Made by a program: the position numbers and the translations under genes. Under the pieces are notes generated by a model. The model was not told the DNA's origin, ran no database searches, and worked only from the letters and a program-made list of their open reading frames with translations. From a virus, in IMG/VR virus record IMGVR_UViG_3300005613_000121, positions 1 through 44,598 of that record: DNA of 44,598 nt; one strand, 5' to 3'. Of this stretch, positions 32,673 to 39,848 are shown one piece after another. Position 1 is the first letter of the stretch; every line of letters begins with the position of its first letter.

Positions 32673-33167
32673 CTAGTCCGGAAAGATCGCCGATCCCTTC
32701 AAGGCCAGGACACATTCGCAGTCGTATCCGTACAGGCTGTGTTCAGTCACAAATCTCGTTTCCGCCTCTCCGTTCCCTGTCAGATACACGGCGTCAGCAA
32801 CGGTCTTCAGCTCTTCCCAGTCAATCCCATTGTACTTGCGGTACTGTTTCATGCGAGGGTCTTTTTCCTCCATCCATGGAAGTTGAGCACAATCCAGATA
32901 GGAGTCGATCACAAATATGCTTCCATGCAGTGTCCATCTGAAGGAGTTGTCTTCACTGATGCGCTGAAAGCCTGAGTTTTCGCACCATTCCTTCCATCCA
33001 CATTGGGCTTCAATCGGACTGCCCCAGAGGCCACCTCCAGGCTTGCAGAAAGCCTCCCGCCCTTCCCACACCTCTGCTTCGATGAACCTCCTGGGCAGGT
33101 ACTGGCTCCCGCACCCGTACGTTATGCACGGAATCGACATTGTCTGTATTGGAGATGTCATTTCCAT
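32673..33167 (-). CDS. Conserved-looking protein with KPGGGLW motif
   Basis: Read from ATG 33167 with GGGA upstream. Near residue 42 the motif CKPGGGLWGSPIE is followed by a WKEWCE helix, and later IFVIDSYLDCAQLPW, YNGIDWEELKTVADAVYLT and a closing YGYDCECVLAL. The pattern KPxGGLWxS...W..WC recurs in phage and bacterial proteins of unknown role, to my recollection; I cannot name a family. The first 158 nt overlap the small membrane-type gene 33010-33240. Confidence 0.55.
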   Translation of the reverse strand: MEMTSPIQTMSIPCITYGCGSQYLPRRFIEAEVWEGREAFCKPGGGLWGSPIEAQCGWKEWCENSGFQRISEDNSFRWTLHGSIFVIDSYLDCAQLPWMEEKDPRMKQYRKYNGIDWEELKTVADAVYLTGNGEAETRFVTEHSLYGYDCECVLALKGSAIFPD

Positions 33168-33240
33168 GTGCCATTCCCATCACAAGTAACAAGAACCCGC
33201 CGCAGGCAATCGCCTCGCAGAGCCTGTCTACGATTTTCAT
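33010..33240 (-). CDS. Small protein with one N-terminal membrane helix
   Basis: ATG 33240 forms an ATGA overlap with the upstream gene and has GGAGA before it. The first 25 residues (IVDRLCEAIACGGFLLLVMGMAHG) are a membrane helix or signal sequence. From about residue 25 the gene overlaps 32673-33167 by 158 nt in the +1 phase, and the remaining sequence is basic and poorly defined. The ribosome-binding site and hydrophobic start make it likely to be expressed; the extent of a functional C-terminus is unclear. Confidence 0.45.
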   Translation of the reverse strand: MKIVDRLCEAIACGGFLLLVMGMAHGNDISNTDNVDSVHNVRVREPVPAQEVHRSRGVGRAGGFLQAWRWPLGQSD

Positions 33241-33710
33241 ATCTTCTCCGGAAGAAGATTCATGAGATTTCTGACGATCCTCTCTTTGATGCACGATTGG
33301 CCCAATGCAAACTTGGCAATTTCAGCAACTGTTCTTTCTGTCTCCTCGCCCAATGCACTGAAGCTCTCTGACTCAGAGTCCAAAGCCAGGTCGACTGCCT
33401 TTCGGATAATCTCTTCCCGGGGAATCTCAGGTGCAAGCCTCAAATCCATTAAGCCCTGTTCTTCTTTAGTCAGAGACGAGTACCAGTTGGTGACTCTGCC
33501 CCTGTTGTTCTTGTTGTAGCAAAATGAGAAAGTTATAAAATCGTCCTGATGAACCCCTCTCTTTTCGCACCACGATAAAAGCTCGGGGATGGCGTTAGTA
33601 GCGTCATATGTTTGCGAATATATCTCGTTCCCTTCAATCTCATCTACAACAACAGTGACGCCACATTTAGTGTTCAGTACGTCGCCTACTTTAATCTTGC
33701 TCAAGTCCAT
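33237..33710 (-). CDS. Paralog family member 1 (SH3-like N-terminus, helical C-terminus)
   Basis: Start at 33710 with GGAGATC upstream and a 20-nt overlap with the next paralog. The N-terminus DLSKIKVGDVLNTKCGVTVVVDEI matches the family opening (x-VGK-x-Y-x4-G-x-L-x-x-V). The end has PREEIIRKAVDLALDSES and TVAEIAKFALGQS, matching the family's C-terminal helices. The middle is divergent. Family relatives in this window are at 33691, 34879, 35352, 35846, 36910 and 38977. Function unknown; an SH3-like nucleic-acid- or protein-binding barrel is an inference. Confidence 0.6.
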   Translation of the reverse strand: MDLSKIKVGDVLNTKCGVTVVVDEIEGNEIYSQTYDATNAIPELLSWCEKRGVHQDDFITFSFCYNKNNRGRVTNWYSSLTKEEQGLMDLRLAPEIPREEIIRKAVDLALDSESESFSALGEETERTVAEIAKFALGQSCIKERIVRNLMNLLPEKI

Positions 33711-34209
33711 TGCAGATCTCCTGTGCGTATTTAACGGCATCGAATTGCTTCATCGTCGCGACGACCTGGTCGAGGAACGGCTCCAGTCGGTACGTTGCTG
33801 CTTTCTGTGCAGGACCTATTAGTCGCACACTCCTGGCGTCTTTTTCTGGCGCGAGTGCATTCAGGCTGAATTCGAGAGATTTTCGCAGTATTTGCTCTGG
33901 CGTTGCATTGTGCGAAGCGCTTGGAATGCCTTCAGGCCCAGGAGCCTCGATATCTGTTAGCTTAAGCGGCAGCCTGTATTTATCGTCAAACTCTGACCCG
34001 ACAAACTCACCATTGATACTATAGCTCCACAGGCCATCAGCGAGAGAGACATTCCATACGCTCTGCACCCATTTATCGAGACGGGCGAATTCGTCACGAT
34101 CGCATTGGCCAACGTGAAGATGGGCGGACAGGCTCCATCCATCTACAATCTCCGCAACCAAACCGCAGTTGGTCATGTAGTATTTGCCGTCTTCCCATTT
34201 TTCAGTCAT
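33691..34209 (-). CDS. Paralog family member 2
   Basis: AAGGAA precedes ATG 34209. The opening KWEDGKYYMTNCGLVAEIVD fits the family N-terminus. EQILRKSLEFSLNALAPE and LEPFLDQVVATMKQF near the end fit its C-terminal helices. A roughly 60-residue middle region (HLHVGQCDRDEFARLDKWVQ and on) is not shared with the others. It directly follows the RNase HI gene and overlaps family member 1 by 20 nt. Confidence 0.55.
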   Translation of the reverse strand: MTEKWEDGKYYMTNCGLVAEIVDGWSLSAHLHVGQCDRDEFARLDKWVQSVWNVSLADGLWSYSINGEFVGSEFDDKYRLPLKLTDIEAPGPEGIPSASHNATPEQILRKSLEFSLNALAPEKDARSVRLIGPAQKAATYRLEPFLDQVVATMKQFDAVKYAQEICNGLEQD

Positions 34210-34217
34210 GATATTCC

Positions 34218-34877
34218 TTAGCAGTTTTGAGATTCGTCTGATGCTATTCGATCGCAGAATTCATTCATCGGATCGCCGTTGTGGCCTCTGACCCAGAGGA
34301 ACGAGACAGAGTCGTGGAATCGAGTGAGTTCCATGACTCTCTTCCACAGTTCAGGATTCTTGACAGGGTTTCCGTGGACTGAACGCTTCCAGTTATTCGT
34401 TTCCCATTTGTACATCCACGACTGGGACCCTTTCACGCAGTATTGGCTGTCTGACACAATGGTCAGGTTTGTTGGCGTGCTGAAATGCTCCATCGCCTCA
34501 ACAATAGCAGTAAGCTCCATGCGATTGTTGGTTGTATCGGCGGTTCGACCTTTGCCATGGATGATGTGCCCATCTTTGTCGTGATAGGCCCATGCCCATC
34601 CTCCGCATCCATTGTGCCTGCACGACCCGTCCGTGTAGACAACCGTTGAGTGTCCAGCTTTTTCGCGTTTGGGTTGTACAGCCTTTTTCCGACCGCTTCT
34701 GCTGATACCTTTGCCGACCTGCCCGCGCTTCTTCTTGCTTCCTCGGGCCCCTGACTTCTTGACAGGCTTGCGCACTTCAACATCGATATCCCTGCCGCAG
34801 TTTCCACACTCTCCGTGGTCGGCCTCGTCTCCTGAAACTCGCTGATAGCAGTACGGGCATCGCAGTCCTGTTGCCAT
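34218..34877 (-). CDS. rnhA: Ribonuclease HI with N-terminal zinc ribbon and basic linker
   Basis: The start is taken at 34877 (MATGLRCPYCYQ). Residues 7-28 form a four-Cys zinc ribbon (CPYC, CGNC), and 34-75 are a Lys/Arg-rich linker. The RNase H fold begins at about 78: D83 (YTDGSCRHNG), E121 (NNRMELTAI), D143 (VSDSQYCVKG), then H199 (WVRGHNGDP) and D209 (FCDRIA) complete the catalytic set. It degrades RNA in RNA-DNA hybrids, for example primers or R-loops. The zinc ribbon plus basic linker probably adds hybrid or DNA binding. A longer start at 34916 is possible but unsupported. Confidence 0.9.
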   Translation of the reverse strand: MATGLRCPYCYQRVSGDEADHGECGNCGRDIDVEVRKPVKKSGARGSKKKRGQVGKGISRSGRKKAVQPKREKAGHSTVVYTDGSCRHNGCGGWAWAYHDKDGHIIHGKGRTADTTNNRMELTAIVEAMEHFSTPTNLTIVSDSQYCVKGSQSWMYKWETNNWKRSVHGNPVKNPELWKRVMELTRFHDSVSFLWVRGHNGDPMNEFCDRIASDESQNC

Positions 34878-34878
34878 G

Positions 34879-35349
34879 TTATTTCCCCAGGATACATCGA
34901 GACAAAGAGGGTTCATTAACGATGAAGTTGCAGATCTTGTCTGTCACCTCTGACACGCTACCTGTCGCATGCAGGGTATCGTCCTGCACGTGCATAGCAC
35001 TCAAGAGCGACATCTCCACTGCTTTCTTCAATACATCCATCTCTGTGACGCCAGTAGGCGTGGAGTCAAATCCAGCCAGAGACATCTCTTCAGGAGTAAT
35101 ATTGTACTTTTCGATCTCCTCCGGACCCGGCCTTACTGGAACAGGATCAAGATTAGCCCTGGGAACATCATCTTCGTTATCGCCGAAATACCCCTCAGCA
35201 GTGTAATTTCTACTATGTCGTCTGTCCCAGAGTGACACTGCTACAATAGGCTGCCGTATATTGCCATGACGATGTGGACTGTCTGTGTCTGTAACTCTAT
35301 ACAAGTCTCCGTCATTGTTACGGTAGAACTTATGCAATTCCAACTTCAT
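34879..35349 (-). CDS. Paralog family member 3
   Basis: ATG 35349 has AAGGGG 8 nt upstream; GTG 35355 overlapping the previous stop is an alternative. The opening KLELHKFYRNNDGDLYRVTD is the family signature. The middle, GYFGDNEDDVPRANLDPV and EEIEKYNI, is matched closely by GHYGEEQDDYPRSNLSPF and EEIAEFNL in member 7, showing true common descent. The C-terminus has DVLKKAVEMSLLSAM and VTDKICNFIVNE. It lies 1 nt from RNase HI. Confidence 0.62.
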   Translation of the reverse strand: MKLELHKFYRNNDGDLYRVTDTDSPHRHGNIRQPIVAVSLWDRRHSRNYTAEGYFGDNEDDVPRANLDPVPVRPGPEEIEKYNITPEEMSLAGFDSTPTGVTEMDVLKKAVEMSLLSAMHVQDDTLHATGSVSEVTDKICNFIVNEPSLSRCILGK

Positions 35350-35351
35350 TG

Positions 35352-35849
35352 TCACGCCCCTTCCATAACAGCGTCCAGAGCTTCGTTATTGAGTATAGAC
35401 ATCACCGTATCGGCGAATTCCCCTGGGATATCCACTCCCAATTTCTCCGCAGAAAGCCTGATGGCCATCTCCAGAATGTCTTTCCTGTTGACGTTCGTCT
35501 GCAGTTTGAACCCGGCACCTTCTACCGGATTACCTTTCTCGTCACATTCCATTACTAATTGCATTTTACACAGAGGCCCCCTGCTTTTGGGCAATGTATG
35601 GTGCCCGTCTGAAAAGTGACGCCATACATCTCCAATGTATTCGTTATGTTCATTGTCTTCTGGTGTCTGTACACACTCTACTCTATGAGTTCTACTGAAG
35701 CCATCCCCGCCATTTTCAAGCCGCTCTATCACTTTGTATATTCCGCCCCGTCGATCGAGGTACACTTTTCCAACCTCGATTTTCCAGTTGGGGCCCGGCT
35801 CATATGTTCTGAGCCGTTCTCTGAATTCCTCGGTCATATTCTGCGTCAT
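35352..35849 (-). CDS. Paralog family member 4
   Basis: ATG 35849 overlaps the previous stop as ATGA. After a 20-residue helical leader the family opening appears (KIEVGKVYLDRRGGIYKVIER). The middle includes EYIGDVWRHFSDGHHTLPKS, and the end RKDILEMAIRLSAEKLG and EFADTVMSILNNEAL fits the C-terminal helices. It is coupled to family members 3 and 5 on either side. Confidence 0.62.
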   Translation of the reverse strand: MTQNMTEEFRERLRTYEPGPNWKIEVGKVYLDRRGGIYKVIERLENGGDGFSRTHRVECVQTPEDNEHNEYIGDVWRHFSDGHHTLPKSRGPLCKMQLVMECDEKGNPVEGAGFKLQTNVNRKDILEMAIRLSAEKLGVDIPGEFADTVMSILNNEALDAVMEGA

Positions 35850-36250
35850 TTCAATTTCGCCTCAATTTCCTGTGCAGTATTGGAATCCATTATCGACACG
35901 CATTCATGTGCCAGCATTCTTAGAAACACTGCGTCAGCAGGAACGTCCGGCATTGCTATCTTCTTCCATGCCAGCTGAAGGCACATGGCCAGCTTGTGGT
36001 CAAGCGTAACAGAAGGTGAAGGACTTTGGTTGCCGACCACTGAAACCAGATCGTAAGAGGTTCCACTGCTTAACGAATTCCATAACGACCCATCTTCTTT
36101 GTACTCATATAGGCAATTTAGCTTGTTGGAACGAGGATCATCAGACAGCTCAATGCACCGTGCGTCGAAGCGTCCAGTATCTGAGATACCTGTCACTCGA
36201 AACAGCGACCCAGTCCCATCCTTGTACACTTTACCGACTTCAAGTTTCAT
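35846..36250 (-). CDS. Paralog family member 5
   Basis: The start is set at ATG 36250, which shares a base with the preceding stop (TAATG) and puts the family opening MKLEVGKVYKDGTGSLFRVT at the very N-terminus. The C-terminal helices are LAMCLQLAWKKIAMPDV and ADAVFLRMLAHECVSIM. It is shorter than the others, with a compact middle. The frame stays open to 36325 upstream, but that part is in another gene. Confidence 0.62.
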   Translation of the reverse strand: MKLEVGKVYKDGTGSLFRVTGISDTGRFDARCIELSDDPRSNKLNCLYEYKEDGSLWNSLSSGTSYDLVSVVGNQSPSPSVTLDHKLAMCLQLAWKKIAMPDVPADAVFLRMLAHECVSIMDSNTAQEIEAKLK

Positions 36251-36465
36251 TATGCCTCCGGGAACAGATGCTCCTGCAGTGATCGAAAATCGCCCTTCGA
36301 GAACTCTTCCTTCGAGAATGAGCACAGCCTCAACAGGCTTCCATAATCTGCGTCGTGCAGGCTGCGAAGGATGAGGCGTCGGCTAATCGACGTGTCCTCC
36401 AGGTTCGCTTCCTGCAAGAGCTTTCCGATCCTGTCTCCACTGGTGTCTGACTTCTCGAATGACAT
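36250..36465 (-). CDS. Small hypothetical helical protein
   Basis: Read from ATG 36465 (MSFEKSDTSGDRIGKLLQEA), giving 71 residues; a start at 36498 is possible. It is helical throughout (SRRLILRSLHDADYGSLLRL, FRSLQEHLF). It overlaps the preceding gene by 83 nt in the +1 phase and abuts paralog 5. No family recognised. Confidence 0.5.
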   Translation of the reverse strand: MSFEKSDTSGDRIGKLLQEANLEDTSISRRLILRSLHDADYGSLLRLCSFSKEEFSKGDFRSLQEHLFPEA

Positions 36466-36913
36466 GTGTTTCTTTCCCTGTGTATTCGGGGCTTCCATTC
36501 AATGCGATTGAGCGCCAATCAGCACAAATCTGATCAGCTTCCGACTCTGTAACATGGAACAGATTCACCAGATAGTCAATATTTCGGCCATGACAGACAA
36601 TCGACAGTTCTTCTATGAGAGCTTCAGTAAGAGTTTCGATTCCTCCCAGCATTGACACACACAGTGCAAGATAATCGTACGCCGGGTGTTTTCCAGACTT
36701 GTACAATGTTGCTATCGGGGCTTTTTTCATCTCGCTGTTGGTAAGTGGATTCCGGTCATTATCTATTATCTGGATGTGAAGAGTCTTCTCTTTCTCATCG
36801 TACTGCCAGTTTCCTGCCCACTTATATGGCGTCGCGTTGAACAGCTCGATCCTGTCAAACGGAAAGTCCGACGACACTGTTCCGGTAAACTTCTCTCCAG
36901 CCCGTACTGTCAT
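36383..36913 (-). CDS. Hypothetical protein
   Basis: ATG 36913 overlaps the stop of paralog 6 as ATGA. The first 50 residues are beta-rich (GEKFTGTVSSDFPFDRIELF, KTLHIQIIDNDR). The rest is helical (DYLALCVSMLGGIETLTEALI, IDYLVNLFHVTESEADQICADW). The last 25 residues lie in the overlap with 36250-36465. It does not carry the paralog-family opening, though it sits between members 5 and 6. Function unknown. Confidence 0.55.
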   Translation of the reverse strand: MTVRAGEKFTGTVSSDFPFDRIELFNATPYKWAGNWQYDEKEKTLHIQIIDNDRNPLTNSEMKKAPIATLYKSGKHPAYDYLALCVSMLGGIETLTEALIEELSIVCHGRNIDYLVNLFHVTESEADQICADWRSIALNGSPEYTGKETHVIREVRHQWRQDRKALAGSEPGGHVD

Positions 36914-37308
36914 GAGATCACCTTTTCTTTGAGCGTAATTTCATGAGTGCCTTGAAGCAGTGATATACACATCTCTGCTGTTTCCTCGGCACCCTCTGGT
37001 CCAGTCACACTGCTGATGGCCAGCTCTAATGCCTTCTTCAGATACTGGGACTCTGGAAGAGGCGGAACTGGCCCAGTGTACTCCTCTTTAATGGCGAAAC
37101 CTTCGCCGTGGTCATTGCAAAATGACCCATCAGGTGCATGACGGAACTTTGCGCCTGCCGTCGATCCCCCTGGTTCTTTGGGGTTTCTACAGTAAACAGT
37201 CTCCATTACCAGCGGGGTGTCACCGGCTTCAATATCAATCAGCTTCACGATTGTGCCAAAGTAGTCGACATACATTTTGCCGACTTCAAAGTTAATCTTC
37301 TGTGCCAT
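36910..37308 (-). CDS. Paralog family member 6
   Basis: GGAGGA lies 8 nt before ATG 37308, which overlaps the end of the Bcs1-like gene by 17 nt. The opening NFEVGKMYVDYFGTIVKLID is the family signature. SQYLKKALELAISSVTGPEG and ETAEMCISLLQG are the C-terminal helices. The middle holds a CRNPKEPGGS segment. It is translated in tandem with the AAA ATPase, which is the clearest functional link any family member has. Confidence 0.62.
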   Translation of the reverse strand: MAQKINFEVGKMYVDYFGTIVKLIDIEAGDTPLVMETVYCRNPKEPGGSTAGAKFRHAPDGSFCNDHGEGFAIKEEYTGPVPPLPESQYLKKALELAISSVTGPEGAEETAEMCISLLQGTHEITLKEKVIS

Positions 37309-38581
37309 TGCTCAGTCCTCCGGTAAGTGGTTTTTGCAGTTCCTGCACGAGAACATCAGGCTGCGACAGGTTCTGCAGTGCCATTCCCTGGAACTGGGCA
37401 GGGGTGACGCCCTCGGCTATTTCCCATTCGGGGTCCAACCTGAAGTCTGGCCAGAATCGATTGAACATCTCGTGAGCCGTTTCATTTGTCAGGCATCCCA
37501 TTTCGACAACGATGTCGCACCGCCCAGGCCGACGCAAGGCCGGATCGAGGTGATCGAGGTGATTGGTCGTCATTATCAGGATTCGTCCATGCGAGGCAAC
37601 AACTCCGTCAATCGCGTTCAGGAGCCCGGATAAGGTCAGTGTTTCTTTCCTGTCTTTGTCGCTCCCGTCCTCACGGCTCTCAGCAGCTTCGAATGTGTCA
37701 ATATCCTCAATCAGGACGACTGATTCACTGTCCAATTCGGATAATGCAGTCAGCAAAGAGGAGTCGGTCATTCCTGCAAGGCTCAGGATGTGAAGCTTCT
37801 TCTTGAAGTGGCTGCACAGGGCCAGTGCCATAGAAGACTTACCAGTACCTGGGACTCCGTGGATCGCGATCCCCATGCGGTAGGGAATTCCGCATGTCTG
37901 GTACCAGTCTTTTCGACTGACGAAGTTCTCGATGGAGTTGATGAGCTTTTGTTTGACCTCGTCAATCGCCACCACAGTGTCCATATGCCGAACCGGCTGC
38001 CTCTTTGCATCACCCCATCCGAAGTGGCTGTATCTAATAATGGAGATGCTCTCGTCGTCAGTGTGGCTATCGTCCAGCTGTTCCAGGAGCCTTCTCAGCT
38101 TGCCCTGTCGGAACCCCAGAGTCTTGATCTCGATGTACTCTTTGACGCTGGTTCCATCCCCTTTTCCGTCTCTCTCATAACGGGACATCCTGTAGGGCCA
38201 GCCGCGATGCCAGAAGGTGAAGGAGCCATATCCAGGAGATATGGTCACCTCTTCTTCGTCGTAGCGCCCGTTATTGGCCCTCAGTGTTCGGGCTTTCTCT
38301 GAGTATCCCTTCTGGTGGAACCACTTCATTGCGTGGAAGAACAGCGGACAGTCGTTATTGATATTGACTGTTACGGTCAGGTATCGATTCAGGAGCCGCA
38401 GAATGTCATTGGGTACGCTGCGCGCCCAGTAGGACAAAACGCCCAGTACCCAGACACCAATGACGCCCCCTACGACCGGATTATCCTTCGTCCACGATGT
38501 GAATTCTTTTGCAAACAGCTGGATGTCTTCGGTAGGCAGTGAGTCCAGCATTGACTTAGCCGATTCCAGTATTTCGTTCAT
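37292..38581 (-). CDS. Bcs1-like AAA+ ATPase
   Basis: This 429-residue protein has an N-terminal membrane helix (about 36-54, VVGGVIGVWVLGVLSYW), then a Bcs1-specific-type domain (about 60-200) containing YLTVTVNINN, a beta-rich GSFTFWHRGWPYRMSRYERD and YIEIKTLGFRQGKLRRLLEQ. The AAA module has GVPGTGKSS (242-250, Walker A), SVVLIEDIDTF (287-297, Walker B), IMTTNHLDHLDPALRRPGRCD (sensor 1 and arginine fingers, about 336-356, read in two parts). The order is the same as in mitochondrial Bcs1, a translocase of a folded Fe-S protein. The phage role is unknown; it would be anchored in the host inner membrane. Confidence 0.85.
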   Translation of the reverse strand: MNEILESAKSMLDSLPTEDIQLFAKEFTSWTKDNPVVGGVIGVWVLGVLSYWARSVPNDILRLLNRYLTVTVNINNDCPLFFHAMKWFHQKGYSEKARTLRANNGRYDEEEVTISPGYGSFTFWHRGWPYRMSRYERDGKGDGTSVKEYIEIKTLGFRQGKLRRLLEQLDDSHTDDESISIIRYSHFGWGDAKRQPVRHMDTVVAIDEVKQKLINSIENFVSRKDWYQTCGIPYRMGIAIHGVPGTGKSSMALALCSHFKKKLHILSLAGMTDSSLLTALSELDSESVVLIEDIDTFEAAESREDGSDKDRKETLTLSGLLNAIDGVVASHGRILIMTTNHLDHLDPALRRPGRCDIVVEMGCLTNETAHEMFNRFWPDFRLDPEWEIAEGVTPAQFQGMALQNLSQPDVLVQELQKPLTGGLSNGTED

Positions 38582-38597
38582 TGAATTCTCCGGTTCG

Positions 38598-38614
38598 CGT
38601 TGGGGTTATTTATC
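38598..38614 (-). repeat. 17-bp leader repeat, copy 1
   Basis: CGTTGGGGTTATTTATC is identical here and at 38969-38985. On the minus strand each copy covers the end of a gene (GATAAATAA includes the stop codon) and the beginning of the leader of the next gene. Confidence 0.8.
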
Positions 38615-38953
38615 GTCCAGTGCCATTTCTGCGGCCTCAATCAAGTGCATTCCAAAAACCTGATTGCCATCTCGCACAACAACATCTGCGAGCCACCGCA
38701 TAGATCCTGTTTCTTTCAGCCTCATGATCCACTGAGCCTCCGGCAGCGACATCTTCTCGTCCGGCCATGTCAATCGCAGCATTCCGAACAGCCCTGCGAA
38801 CCCTTCTGGAAGCTCACCGGCAGCATGCTTCTTCTCCCACTCGGGACAGGTATCCATCTCTGGGAGAAGAGAAAAGGCACGCTCTGGGGTCAAAGACGAA
38901 GGCCGATTTGCGATCGCTTCGTCTTCATTCTCAAACGGTTCATACTGTGTCAT
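38606..38953 (-). CDS. Hypothetical protein
   Basis: AAGGAT precedes ATG 38953. The 115-residue protein has an acidic N-terminus (YEPFENEDEAIANR), a middle with WEKKHAAGELPEGFAGLFG and a helical C-terminal half (EAQWIMRLKETGSMRWLADV, HLIEAAEMALDD). No membrane segments, and no clear link to the paralog family except its location. Function unknown. Confidence 0.55.
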   Translation of the reverse strand: MTQYEPFENEDEAIANRPSSLTPERAFSLLPEMDTCPEWEKKHAAGELPEGFAGLFGMLRLTWPDEKMSLPEAQWIMRLKETGSMRWLADVVVRDGNQVFGMHLIEAAEMALDDK

Positions 38954-38968
38954 GTAACTTATCCTTCA

Positions 38969-38985
38969 CGTTGGGGTTATTTATC
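38969..38985 (-). repeat. 17-bp leader repeat, copy 2
   Basis: Second exact copy of CGTTGGGGTTATTTATC, overlapping the stop codon of paralog 7 and the leader of gene 38606-38953. A related TTAACCCC...TGAAGGAG leader lies before the gene starting at 44153. Confidence 0.8.
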
Positions 38986-39579
38986 CAGATTGTTGCCTAC
39001 GATCATTTCCGAGAGCACGCTGGCAAATTCATCAGGATTGTTGGGATCGTACTTAGGCAGGCACAGCTTCACGGCAGTTGTGACCTGCTGTACTCGACTG
39101 GCCACCGGAGACTCATCTGCCAAGTTGAATTCCGCAATCTCTTCTGCTGTCGGCGAGACTTCAAATGGGCTCAGGTTTGACCTTGGATAATCATCCTGTT
39201 CTTCCCCATAGTGCCCTTTGGAGGAAAACCACGTGTCTGGGAGTCCGGGTTGCCCATGACTGTACCTGGTCCCTATGATGGCATTTTTCGTTGACTCAGA
39301 TCCGAATCCAGTGACTTTGACAAGAACTCCTGAGCCCGTTCTGTAGTACTTACCAACCTGAAATCCTGCCTGGTTTTTCGTGGTCTCACCTGCAGTCGCC
39401 TCTTGAGTCTCAGGCTCCAGCTCATTCTCTCTGAGACACCAGTCCGCTTTGCCATTTGTGCATCTGTAATCACCGACCCCTGCATTGCATTTGACAATCG
39501 TCACTACCTCTCCTACGGAAAACCCGTGTCCATACTTCCGGGCTGTGACGCGGACTCTATTTCCAACTGGGTACTTCAT
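38977..39579 (-). CDS. Paralog family member 7, with an extra N-terminal barrel
   Basis: ATG 39579 overlaps the previous stop as ATGA. Residues 1-55 are an additional KOW/SH3-like segment (VGNRVRVTARKYGHGFSVGE, VVTIVKC). The family opening comes only at about residue 73 (GFQVGKYYRTGSGVLVKVTG), followed by the middle shared with member 3 (GHYGEEQDDYPRSNLSPF) and C-terminal helices (QQVTTAVKLCLPKYD, EFASVLSEMIVGNN). The doubled barrel supports an SH3/KOW-type nature for the family. Confidence 0.62.
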   Translation of the reverse strand: MKYPVGNRVRVTARKYGHGFSVGEVVTIVKCNAGVGDYRCTNGKADWCLRENELEPETQEATAGETTKNQAGFQVGKYYRTGSGVLVKVTGFGSESTKNAIIGTRYSHGQPGLPDTWFSSKGHYGEEQDDYPRSNLSPFEVSPTAEEIAEFNLADESPVASRVQQVTTAVKLCLPKYDPNNPDEFASVLSEMIVGNNLDK

Positions 39580-39845
39580 GGGTTATCCCCTTGCGAACAG
39601 GTGCGTTGCAGTCCGACTTTCTGTGCTGCTGTACGTGCTTTTTCTCCACGTATCATTCCAGCCTGATGCCCTTCACAGTCCTCACAGACATTTCGGAGCT
39701 TGATTTCACTATGATTGTCCATTCTGAGGTCCGACTTTCGGACTCGAATAGGTGCTCCGCATCCGAAACAGAAGTCTCGATACAGCTTGGAGTTCTTGAT
39801 CTTCTCACCACGCTTCTCCATCACACGCTCTCCTAAGCGTTTCAT
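39576..39845 (-). CDS. Small zinc-ribbon basic protein
   Basis: Start at 39845, 4 nt after the preceding stop. The 89-residue protein is basic and has two Cys pairs, CFGCG and CEDC, separated by a charged stretch (RVRKSDLRMDNHSEIKLRNV), the layout of a treble-clef zinc site. It probably binds nucleic acid. A second ATG nine codons in is possible. Confidence 0.6.
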   Translation of the reverse strand: MKRLGERVMEKRGEKIKNSKLYRDFCFGCGAPIRVRKSDLRMDNHSEIKLRNVCEDCEGHQAGMIRGEKARTAAQKVGLQRTCSQGDNP

Positions 39846-39848
39846 TGA

